A stretch of 64,000 bases of DNA from Triglochin maritima (lineage: Eukaryota > Streptophyta > Magnoliopsida > Alismatales > Juncaginaceae), in assembly GCA_963682175.1 (NCBI GenBank), contig OY821793.1, forward strand, positions 30,394,391-30,458,390. Reading direction: 5' to 3'. Made by a program: the position numbers and the translations under genes. This document shows, one piece after another, positions 12,301-22,900 of the stretch. Each line of letters starts with the position of its first letter. Position 1 is the stretch's first letter. The notes under the pieces are model-generated. The model did not search any database and was not told the DNA's origin. It worked only from the letters and a program-made list of their open reading frames with translations.

Positions 12301-13632
12301 ACCCAAACCTATGGGTTTGATTATCTTGAAACATTTGCCCCTGTAGCAAAAATGAACACTGTTCGTGTTCTTCTGTCTGTCGCCATTAACCATGGATGGA
12401 ATCTATTCCAAATGGATGTCAAAAATGCCTTTCTACAGGGAAATTTGGAAGAAGAAGTTTATATGACTCCACCCCCTGGATACACCACCCATCCTGACCA
12501 GGTATGCAAGCTTCACAAAGCTATATATGGACTAAAACAATCGCCTCGTGTCTGGTATGCCAAACTCAATCACTCTCTCCTTAAGTATGGCTTTATTAAA
12601 AGTTCTGCAGATGCCTCCATGTTTACAAAATATGATCATAAAAACACTACCATTATTCTCATTTATGTCGATGATATTATAATAACCGGTAATAATAATT
12701 ACCAAATAAATTTAGTTAAGGACTACCTAAAATCTAAATTTGATATAAAAGACTTAAGAATCATGAAATATTTCTTAGGTATAGAAATTGCTCATTCCAA
12801 GAAAGGGTTATTCCTTTCACAACGAAAATACACCCTAGACCTTCTTAAAGAAACCAGAAAACTAGGATCAAAACCTACCACCACACCAATAGAAACTAAT
12901 AGGAAGATAGGACCTACGGATGACACGTCATTAACCAATATTGGACAATTCCAAAGATTGGTAGGAAAACTAATCTACCTCACAGTTACTCGACCAGATA
13001 TCACCTATGCTGTAAGCCTTATAAGTCAATTTATGCATGCTCCCCACACACATCACTTGGACTTGGTTAACAGAATCTTATGTTACCTAAAAGGCACACC
13101 TGGGCAAGGACTTTGGATGAAACCTAACAAATCTAACTCAATTGTTGGTTATTCTGATGCAGATTGGGCTGGAAGTCATGACCGGAAATCTACCACTGGC
13201 TTCTGCACATTTGTTGGAGGAAACCTTGTTACCTGGCGATCTAAGAAACAAAATGTCGTTGCTCGCTCCAGTGCAGAAGCAGAATATCGCGGAATGGCCT
13301 CCACTACCAGCGAATTAATCTGGCTCAGTCAGCTCCTCAAGGACATGAATATCACAACTCAAGGACCGATGAAAATGTTTTGTGACAATAACGCAGCCCG
13401 TCACATCGCAACAAACCCTGTCTTTCATGAACGAACTAAACATATCGAAGTAGATTGCCACTTCATCCGGGAAAAGATCCAGTCAAAAGAAATAGAAGTT
13501 CCCTACGTCCCCAGCAAAGAACAACTTGCGGACATATTCACTAAAGCTCTTGATTACAAATCATTCACCACACTTCTTCACAAGTTAGGATCTATCAATC
13601 CCTTTCAGATCCAACTTGAGGGGGCGTGTTAA
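9349..13632 (+). pseudogene. Copia gag-pol polyprotein, disrupted
   Basis: The single polyprotein is split by three lesions. Translation starts at 9349 (frame 1, gag N-terminus LNEANYLSWARAVTLSL). Near 9528 a one-base loss shifts it to frame 3, which runs through the gag UBN2-type region, the zinc knuckle C-X2-C-X4-H-X4-C at 10083-10124, the aspartic protease motif DTGATDHM near 10580, the GAG-pre-integrase HHCC region (HRRMGHPS, CDVCRYAKQ) and the integrase core (HSDIWGP, RSDNGSEY). At 11484 a Trp codon has become TGA. Frame 3 continues to the T7 run at 11778-11784, where the frame moves to frame 1 for reverse transcriptase (MDVKNAFLQGN, LIYVDDIII) and RNase H (YSDADWAG, SSAEAEYRG, HIEVDCHFIREK). 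The stop at 13630-13632 overlaps the start of the 3' LTR. Apart from these lesions the product would be full length. Confidence 0.93.
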
Positions 13633-13823
13633 ATTACCTTACCGTTAGCCTCGCCGGTCCAGCTTCTTCACCTTTTTTGGTCTTAACAAAACAATAAATA
13701 CATATTTATGAGGTCCCAACGTATCTATTACCTTGTATAAATACATCACAAATTATGTAATACATACACAGAATATAATAAAGAAATTCTTCTTCTTCTT
13801 CTTCCTCGCAATCTCTTTTATCA
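13627..13823 (+). repeat. 3' LTR of the copia element
   Basis: 197 bp. It matches the 5' LTR with about five substitutions and two extra CTT units near its end. The pol stop codon lies inside its first bases. Confidence 0.95.
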
Positions 13824-13828
13824 TCTCC

Positions 13829-16147
13829 TTTCTTTACTTTTCATTTGTTTTCCTTACTAACGTGAGTTCCACTCTTTCATCAACATGCATATGAGTTCCC
13901 TTTTATTTTACTCCCCAATATCCATCTTTATACCTCCATTTCAGTACTTCTACTACTACTTCTTTATATATATTTTATACATATACCAAAGATCTTTCTT
14001 AAAAAGTATTTAGGATCTTAATTAAGTGCAGCTTAAGCAAAAGCATGCATGCATGCATGACTCAAATAAGTTATCTTCAAATTTCGAAGTACACGTACAT
14101 TTATGTAGTTGATCAGAGTTTGTAATTAACTTGCAAAGGTTAGTTGCTTTGTGAATGTGATAATTATGCATGGTTAATGAAAGTTGAGTTAAAGGTAGAT
14201 ACGGTTTAGTGTTTTGTTAAGAGTTAATTAGGATCTCAAATCCACATGGAATTAGATGTCGGAGCACATGATGACAAGGTATCCAAGATCTAATAACATT
14301 GTCCCCACATGAGTTGATTATCCAATTAATAAGGTTTTGTTGGTGCTACTTTGCTAAGAAACCCATCCATCCCCACTTCAGTCTTCACATATGCATCATC
14401 ATGATCAGAATTAAAGATATGCACATGGGTTGGGTACGTCCGCCAGCCATGTGACCCTTCTCCAATAATCCACCGACGAGTTCATGTGTTGTTACTTATT
14501 ATATACAAATCAAGTATTTCCTATACTTCTAGCCTTCTGAGATAGTTTGCTTAAAACTTCACTAGCTAGTACGTGTTTATTGTGAATTTGTGATGATTTT
14601 CTATCAAAGCTAGATATGATTTTCTACAGAAAACTTTGTGGGTTGGATTCCAACACAATACACGTATATTAAACACTAGACCACCATCGGATCTTAAATG
14701 AACGGCTGAGATCTGCACCAAATTCGTCAAACGAAGTACCCTCAACGTGCTTGCATGTAACCTATGCCCACATACAGGGACCCACGACACGTCACGTGCA
14801 AGCCTCCACGTCTTCCGTAGAAGATTCCATGTCGGATTACTAATCACAATCATGCCCACAGAAAACACGATATAAATCTGGAAATTAATTTAAAGTGAGA
14901 AAATGAAAGATGAATACAGCTCTGTCGCTTCTGTTCCCCCCTACAATGGCATGCATACATGAAAACAAATGTCTTCGAACGTAACCATCACAAGAAGGTT
15001 ACAAAACAAACAAAAATGGCGGAGAATTTAATTGATTTGAATACGTAGTATTTGTGATGTTAATTGGGATGGATCCGCGAAGAGCGGGATCAAGTATTAA
15101 TATTAATGGTTCCAAAAAAAGGTTGCTAAGAGCATCACATGATGTTGTCGGGAATTGGTGGAGATGTAGTGGAGGAACATGTGAGGTTAGTTTCTAATTC
15201 GTTTGATATTTTTCAACCGTGTAAAAGCAGTGAAGTCTTTCGAGTCTTCACATTTTTCTAAATCTTCTATCTCTATTCACACACCACACACACACAGGAT
15301 ACACACACTGGCCTGCAGAAATTAGTGGTATTAAATGGCAAGATGGGGAGTGTTTGGTAATATATATGATGAAAAGGGAGCGTCGGTCACCGACACCTTC
15401 CAACTGCTTACCTGTTTGGTTCTGACACGTGTTGCGACACGTCGGTGACATGATTTTCCAACTTCCCTGCCTGGGAGATTTTTTTTTTTTGTGTTCGGGG
15501 CTTACCGGGTCGGGTCGGATCCGGACATCCCATGTTATGGTGATTTGATTAGGTAAGGAAACAGTTTAGGGCCAGGGTCAACCCCAACCCCAAACCCAAC
15601 TTTGAAGCACGTAAGTTGGCAATTCTGAAGGCCTCTGTGTTGCCTCAAAGCTACAAATTGACAACATAGTGAAATCAACCTTTATCTAAACTGTCTGGAC
15701 TCTAGACTGGTTAAATACAATACTTGACTTACTGTAACCTACTGCTATCTGCCAAATCATTCCCCCAGGCTTCGAAATTAAATAAGGGAAATTCAAGTAC
15801 AAATTTGCTCAATTATAAATTCCAAAATTCCCGAATTTAGGGATGTTCTTTATCAAGGCAAAGAAAAAAAGAGAGGATGAACTCTGTTCTTGATCAGTCC
15901 TTGTAAAAAGTTACAACCTTGTTTCCATCAAAACTTCGCTTATAAGTGCTCCTCGGCGTATCAACCCTCGATGCAGATACACTGCTTGATTTTCTGATAA
16001 TTCCAGCATAAGTTTGTCCTTCTTAAATTTGTCCTTCTAGTGGGAAAAGAGCAGACTGCCAAATCCTGCTTCACCATGTCTAGGACCTGCAAATAAATAT
16101 GCTGGCCCAGATGACGACATAAAAGACACCCAGTATATTTCCTCAAT
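13829..16147. other. Intergenic between copia element and GTF2H2 3' end
   Basis: No supported gene. The 100-codon minus-strand ORF at 14566-14868 has no family signature. Two stretches are dense in ACGT cores of the ABRE/G-box kind (14787-14815 and 15423-15444), and a 19-codon ORF starts at 14903. The last 250 bases are likely GTF2H2 3' UTR. Confidence 0.4.
14787..14815. promoter_or_regulatory. ACGT-core (ABRE/G-box-like) cluster
   Basis: ACACGTCACGTGCAAG is followed shortly by CCACGTCTTCC, so three ACGT cores fall within 30 bases. A similar pair (ACACGTGTTGCGACACGTC) lies at 15424-15442. Such clusters bind bZIP or bHLH factors in plants. No downstream gene is identified, so the function is open. 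Confidence 0.25.
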
Positions 16148-18392
16148 CTACGCTACTCTTGAGTGCCGCTGGCTTTCACAACCAGGGCAGTTGTGCAAAC
16201 TGTCATGGATGTAAATATCACAATCAAGGCAAAATTGCTGGTTGCAGTTGGGGCAGGAAACATAGAAACTGGATTTGCTGCCTGCAGGAGCATGCCAGAT
16301 TAAAGGATTTAAGAGTATTTCACTATTCCAGAAACAAGGCGGGGATGTGAAGACAAACTATATAGTATATACAACTTGGATCTCTTTCTAAAGTTAGCAA
16401 GTTTGAACGTTTACAGAGATTATTAGATCAACACTGATTACTTGATTACGTATCACCAATATGTGTCCAAAGAACTATGGATACAACGCTGGAGCCCTAA
16501 CTAAGTCACCAGAGCCTACAAACACATAGGAGTGGACATCAGTGGTCAGTAAACGACAATAAAAGTAACATCATTGTCTTCTGTTTTGGAAAATAACTCA
16601 GTGATGTAACTTCCTGAAATACGTTTGTACAGTACGTGATGGTAAAAACCTAAATGGCAATAAAATTCACAGGGAGAATTGTGTGACCTACATACCTAAG
16701 AAAATCTATGTTTATACACGGTTGACCTACCTTGCTTTGGTAACATATCATCCCCCCTCCTATTTTCATCCCCTCAGCTGTAAAAATTCTCAAGCTTTAC
16801 GTGTACTCAAGCATGGACTAATTTTGAAAGAATAATTTATAATTCAGTTTTTTCCCCCAAGATAACCAACCATTGAGCAAATTAAATAACAATCAAGTTC
16901 CAAACATATAATAGCATGATAGTTTTAAAGCACAAATGAGAAGAACCTTATAGCAAACAAAGCAAATGAAGCCATTAAAAACACAACAGTTCTAATCAAA
17001 GGAATGGAAGTGAAAAGGAAAAAGGTTATTATTTAATTTAAAGCTCACGTTTAGTAAGTTATAGCCACAGAAGCAACACATTGACACACTTTACAGAATT
17101 AGCATGATACAACTGACAAATACACGAAGTCTTTTATAATGGAGTTTTAAGTCTTTTATAAAGATGGTCTAAGTTATAAATAGTAAGTTATGGCTTCTAG
17201 ATATAAAACTTTTTCCCTTCAGCATCTGAATCTTACAATGCTATGCATGACATACTATTATAAGCTTATGATATCAGATGTATAATATAAATGGGTTTTA
17301 CTTTGCACCAGCCAGCAGTTAAATGGTTCAGAAGGCCATATGCAAGTACATTGCTTACCCTGAGTGACAAACTCTTGCTGGCAACCAAAACAAGTCTTTA
17401 CTGATTTCTGATGTACATTGCCTGGTAGCAAGGACAACTCATTGAATGGTGTTACTGGGAAAAGATGATGATATGATCTTGCAAGATGTGGAGATGAAAC
17501 CAGTGTCAAGCCACAAATTTTGCAGTCGGTTGGTAGTTCACAAACTCATGCGTAACATCTGGGGCAAGTGTAACCACCACCCACCTTTGCTTCCTTGTGG
17601 CAGGAGCAAATAGAGACAACACCATCTGCTCCTCTTTGAGGAAAACCCATCCTAATTAAATTAGCAACGGCAAATTCTGCGATTGCAGGTGGTGGGGGAG
17701 CATGCTCCAACAATAATTCCTTAATATGGGGCCGCAAAAATGACACTGTGGAACTTTAGCTGCAATTATGCACACATCATATAACTCGGACAAAAGGAGA
17801 AGGTAATCTATTATTTGACTTATTTCACCTCATCAAGTGCCACACTGTAAGAACCCCCAGTCTCCTCACATAGATGTTTACAGATATAGATCTCTGCAGA
17901 GAGACCAATAACAGAACACCTTATCTTGGCTTTCTTGCATTTATCTATAGTATCCATTATGTCAGCTGGATCACAGGTGCTGAGAGAAGAATATAATATT
18001 AAAACTTCCCGATGACCATAAGAGGGAATCTGGCTAAGGTAGCCGTGAACGAGATCTAGGGCATTCTGCAACGAAGAATCACCTGAACATTGTAGTTTAC
18101 CCATCAAAGCCTTAATCTGCATGTCCGGAGTGCCACCAAACTCCGTCAAGCACTCTGACACACCATCTTTTATCGTCACTAGGCCAATATGACTAAGTGG
18201 ATTCTGGTCAAAGAACTCCCTAATGAATGTCTCGGTGCATCTGGCAACTACAGCCATCCGACTAGGTTTATAGTCCATTTCTCCAGCAGCCTGCATTGGT
18301 CCACAGCATACCAATTACAGAGATGACACAGACTAACAATATTTTTTTATCGGTCACACAGACTAACAATTAGAAGATACAGTTCCTAGGTT

Positions 18393-18450
18393 CCACTTCA
18401 GTAATCATACTTCACAATAATTTTATTGTGAAGTGTGATTACTGAAGTGG
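18393..18450. repeat. 28-bp inverted repeat, hairpin 1 in GTF2H2 intron 1
   Basis: Arms 18393-18420 and 18423-18450 pair at 27 of 28 positions with a 2-base loop. Together with the next two hairpins it forms a compact fold-back cluster just inside intron 1. Confidence 0.9.
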
Positions 18451-18456
18451 AAAAAT

Positions 18457-18500
18457 TCATTGGAAAAGGCTGCATTTTCTGTTGCAGCCTTTTCCAATGA
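18457..18500. repeat. 18-bp perfect inverted repeat, hairpin 2 in GTF2H2 intron 1
   Basis: Arms 18457-18474 and 18483-18500 are perfectly complementary around an 8-base loop. A third, smaller hairpin (TTGTGAAG / CTTCACAA, 18507-18530) follows and reuses the TTGTGAAG word of hairpin 1. Confidence 0.9.
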
Positions 18501-18583
18501 GTTTTTGTGAAGATATCACACTTCACAAACAGTGAAAACAAAAACAAAAAACTAAATCTTCGTTTGGAAATTGGAATCTCTTT

Positions 18584-18587
<4 letters not shown>

Positions 18588-18627
<40 letters not shown>
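18588..18627. repeat. (GT)n microsatellite in GTF2H2 intron 1
   Basis: About 20 uninterrupted TG units directly after the hairpin cluster. Confidence 0.95.
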
Positions 18628-18628
<1 letters not shown>

Positions 18629-19069
18629 ATATCAAACTGATAGTCATATTTAATCAATAAACCGTTTAAATGTCCGAATCAGTTCCAAAAAGTAGATTAA
18701 CGCTAGCTAGCATGGTGATTCAAAGTTTTTGGATTCAAAAAAAAAATCATGAAAAAACGAAAGAAACCCTAGAAGAAGAAGCAGCAGCATAGATACCCTA
18801 GAGAGATCGATGACAAGGTAGAGATATCGAATGAGGCCTTTCTGGATCCTAAGAGACGAAGGGTTGGAGGATCTGAGAAGGAGGCGCCTCCGGATTTTGG
18901 TGTCAACGACGGTACGGAGGAGTCCGGATTCGTCCTCCTGGAGCGATTCCCACGATCTCTCGTCCGCGTACGCCCTCTCCCACGCCTCCAGACCTTTCTC
19001 CTCGTCTTCTTCTTCTTCTTTACGCTTCTTCGAACCACAACCGTTGTGGTGGAGATTCGTCGTCACCAT

Positions 19070-19922
19070 CGGAAAGGTCCGATTAATTATTATTTTCTTT
19101 TTCTTTTTTTCTTTATTTGTTTGCCCGAAAAACCAAAGGGCCCTCCAGGCCAGGCCAGGCCGAGCCAGGTTAACCCCATTCTCCAAATAGCCTTCTAGCC
19201 CAGCCTCAATTATTTACATTATAACATATTAAAAACTGTAAAGCCCAATCAATGTCAATTATAGCGATTACAATTTAATATAATATGAAAGACTGAAAAT
19301 TTACTCATACGTAAATCATTGTATATTTAGTTTTTCTTTGGATCATATGCTTTACACACATATAGAAGTTTTGATAAATTTTGAGCGTAGATTTTTAAAA
19401 TAAGAAAGTCTGATGGGCCATCTTATGGACGGGCTTATATTTGGGCCTTCTGCTTGTCATGGACTATCATTTGTTCTGGTCCATAAGGAATCAGGCAGGA
19501 CCCAAAATACTTCATGACAACAAAACCTGATCCAAAATGTAACTTTTACCTTCGGATTTCATATGCTTTTACTTTTTCGTTGTTATAGAACAAAATTTGA
19601 TCTACCGGAGAATATGATTTATTTTAAGCGCCAAGAATATTTAGGGTTAGAAATCTTGACCGGAGAATCATACTGAATGAAGCAAGCATCACTAGAGAGT
19701 ATGAAATGGTATACCAAAATTTTAAACTGTTGCTTCTGAAACAGGATTTAGTAAATTACCTTCTGTTGTTTGTACACAAGTATAAAAACCAAATAATAAT
19801 ATAAAAAAACCCTTCATCTACAGCTTGTTGAACTAGATATAAATATTAGGGACAGAAGACAATTGACATCAACATATGAGGAGCATTTCTCTTTTCATAA
19901 TTCTAACAGCAAAGATATGCCT
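19070..19922. other. Intergenic between GTF2H2 5' end and NCRK 3' end
   Basis: Holds the GTF2H2 leader and promoter, including a short GC-rich GGCCA repeat at about 19147-19168, and the NCRK 3' UTR. No other gene is seen. Confidence 0.5.
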
Positions 19923-22900
19923 CTAGAATGACTCAAAGCGAGGCTCTATTAGGTCCACTATTTCATCTTCGGAGATCCGCAAACGACGAGCTGTCGATGT
20001 CAATTTTATCAATTTTTCCATATACTGGGTAGACATGAAAAGTGTATGCTCACTTTTATTCGTGCCAAGAGAGAGTTGGAAGGAACCGCTTGTTTGTGGT
20101 GTCTCTAACTGTATTTGTCCTGCCTCTCTTTCATCTGTATGTATAGATATCTCCTCAACTTTCTCTATCTCGGAGTTACTTTTGATACTCTGAGGTAAGG
20201 AGCCCTGCATTATGGTTCATAAAAAGTAATTTATCTAAAAGAAAGTATACATTCTCGGAGAATATCTAATAAAAACGCGATGGATAATAATTAAAGATAA
20301 GTGTTTGAGTTCACATATTTGTCAATATATATTGCCTTAACGCATTTAGAAAGAGCTGAGAGGTTAAACGCCTAAATCACTAACCGATAAAAGATTAACA
20401 GAGAAGTTTCTCCTCTTTGATTTATCGGGGGAAATAATGGACAGGATCTGAACAACTTCACTCATGGTTGGCCGAGAGTCGGGATCCCACTGCAGGCATT
20501 CTCTAGCCAAGTGAGCCATGATATGCATTTCTTCCTTTGGAAAACATCCTGCAAGTAATGGATCGGCCAATTCTTGGATCACCGACTTACTATCAAGCAA
20601 ACGAGGTGTCGCCTACATCACAAAAGCCACAACAGCTAGGTTGGTCAACAAACAAACATCGCAAGTTTGCATGACAAGATATCTAATACGTACGAAATAT
20701 ATATCCTTTTTATATTTACAAACTTCTAATTATAGTGATTCAAGTCCATCATATATACATCATATTAGAGCAGAGCATGCATTCTGGGTACCTTAATTAG
20801 GGCAGAACGTGCACTCTTAACACCCAAACCATGTTAATTCTAACAATATACTAGTGTGCAGAGTGGAGAAGTGGATTTTCGGAAGGTAGAATGAGCATAT
20901 GTACGTACCCATAACACAAGGCTCTCGTCATCCATGTTGGTTGCTTTCTGGATAGGTTGTCGTCCTGTCATGAGTTCTAATATAACCACACCAAAACTGA
21001 AAACATCTGACTTCAAGGAAGCTTTTCCAATTACAGCATATTCAGGTGCAAAATAACCAAAAGTGCCCATCATTCTTGCTGGAGAATTTGTGCAGCTTAT
21101 GATATCGTCTGGTGTTAGCCTTTTGGCCATACCAAGATCAGTTATCTGCAAAAACACATTGTTAATTTGAGTTCCAAATGAGAAGAACAAAAGGCAACAT
21201 GCAAAGGGATGAATTGATTAATACCTTCGGTACATACATATCATCAAGAAGAATATTAGTGGATTTGACATCTCTATGTAAAATCCTAGGAGCAGCTGCC
21301 TCATGGAGGTACTCCAAGCCCCTTGCAGCGCCTAGTGCAATGCTGACACGTCTTTTCCAGTTCATGGCTTCTTTCACGTGGGCTTTTGCATTCAGACAAT
21401 CTCGAAGACTACCGTTGGTCATGTACTCAGACACCAATAGCCTCCTAACCTTCTTTCCTTGAATTTCCAAACAATACCCAAGTAAAGGTACCACATGACA
21501 GTGATTAAGTCTTGATAGTAATTCAACCTGATGAAGAAATTAGTAAGACGAACAAATATAACTCCCAAAATGGCAAGCTTGTAGCATTCACATCATCAAA
21601 AGGTATGATTTTTAAACGAAATTAAACATCAGCTTTTACCAAAATAAATTATTCCAACGTCAGTCATATAAGCTATATGGCATTCAGCTTTTTTTATGGT
21701 TCATTGCAGAAAAAACTTTTTAAAATCGACATGATTCTTATCAATATAATTATATTTAAAATTAAACAGGAAACAAGAAATAAATTTATAGTTGTATTAC
21801 AATGTCTGTATTTAATAGTGCCGTGTGAATTACTTTCCAAGTCGAAAAAGCTCTCAGATGATAACCTCAGAAAGAAATCCGCTATCCATATTTGAGCCTC
21901 CTGACATACTTAATTTCTTAATGGCAACAACTCTTCCATCATTCAAGTGGCCAAGGAAAACTCTACTGTTCCCACCAACACCTATGACATTGTCCTTTGA
22001 GAAATTATTGGTTGCTTGTTCCAACTCATAGTAGGAAAACTGAATGATTACTCCATACAATTTCCTAGGTTTACTTCTGAAAATAGATGAAAGCTTGTAC
22101 ATGAAGCCTGAAAAAGAAACAGATGTACATCAAAATGTTTTATCATTTGTCAAGACTCAAAAACATGTGCACGAAATTGAAAGCTACAAGCAATTCAAAT
22201 AGAGGGCTTTTTAAACTAAAGCTACCATAAACAGAAATTAAAAACAGCAATAATAATTGAAATTATACGTGATATAATTGCTACTAAGATAAATCTTACA
22301 TCGATGAGAAGGTACCTGCGTTTCGATTAATATGGGAATCAACATCAATGTGGAAGCTTGGTAATTTATCCGACTGATTATTTAGTAATTTAGTTCCGCT
22401 GCACAAACTATTGCTTTTGTTTGATGAAGATATTTTTGGTTGAGAATGTGATCTATCTTTGCGGTAGAAATAACAAGCGAGAGATGCAAGAAAAGCAATA
22501 ACAGTAAGCACGACGCAAAGTAGGAGAATGACCACAACAAGCTTGCCAGAAGATTGCTCCTTCCGTGCTTCAGAAGAACCTGCCCACAATATATAAATGT
22601 ATGGCTGTAATAAAACAATTATTCATAAATTAAATAACAAATTAGCAACATAACATTTTACCATATGTACAGTTGCAGGCATTAAAGCAGTTGCTTCCCT
22701 GCACACCTGGTATTTGAGGGGTTCCAGCAAATTCACATAAGCAAGTCCATCCTTCATCATGTCCTATGAAATCTCCCAGGGAAAAAAATGTTTTTAGTGG
22801 TGAGTATCACATCAAATTGTAACAAGTTAATGAAATAATGTTAATTAGTGCCTGGAAACTGCAAAATACAGTTCTTAAGTCATAATGTTTGACGAGCCGA

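Larger units (their letters stand above)
9022..13823 (+). mobile_element. Complete Ty1/copia LTR retrotransposon with broken gag-pol
   Basis: Both LTRs begin TGTTAAATTACC and end TTTTATCA. The 5-bp target duplication TCTCC is at 9017-9021 and 13824-13828. A primer site complementary to initiator Met-tRNA follows the 5' LTR, and a purine-rich tract (CTTGAGGGGGCG) precedes the 3' LTR. Domain order is gag, protease, integrase, reverse transcriptase, RNase H, which defines copia. The LTRs differ by about five substitutions and one 6-bp CTT-type length change over 191 bp, so the insertion is fairly recent. The coding region carries three lesions (see the gag-pol entry), so this copy is not autonomous as it stands. 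It sits between the GATA and GTF2H2 genes and interrupts no gene that I recognise. Confidence 0.96.
16148..19069 (-). pseudogene. GTF2H2: TFIIH core subunit p44/SSL1 (GTF2H2), probable pseudogene
   Basis: Exons 19069-18797, 18290-17829, 17745-17359 and 16281-16148 cover about 419 residues, the usual plant length (about 420). Order: acidic N-terminus with GLEAWERAYADERSWESLQEDESG; the vWA-like domain (LYLVIDLSR, REFFDQNPLSHIGLVTIKDG, YGHREVLILYSSLSTCDPADI, KIRCSVIGLSAE); then a zinc-binding region ([39 protein letters not shown]) and the C-terminal RING-like Cys clusters ([25 protein letters not shown]). Known role: p44 stimulates the XPD helicase in TFIIH, for transcription initiation and nucleotide-excision repair. 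Two lesions: TGA at 17546-17548 where the family has Arg (likely CGA to TGA), and the exon 2/3 junction, where no AG acceptor restores phase. Either the copy is dead, or the assembly has errors and a functional copy lies elsewhere. Confidence 0.85.

Noticed and set aside
14566..14868. 100-codon minus-strand ORF
   Set aside because: No motif, no splice context, and it overlaps promoter-like ACGT clusters; likely chance.
20909..21145. NCRK as a pseudokinase because DFG reads DLG
   Set aside because: Lys247, HRD and APE are all present and DLG occurs in the NCRK family as I know it, so loss of activity cannot be concluded.
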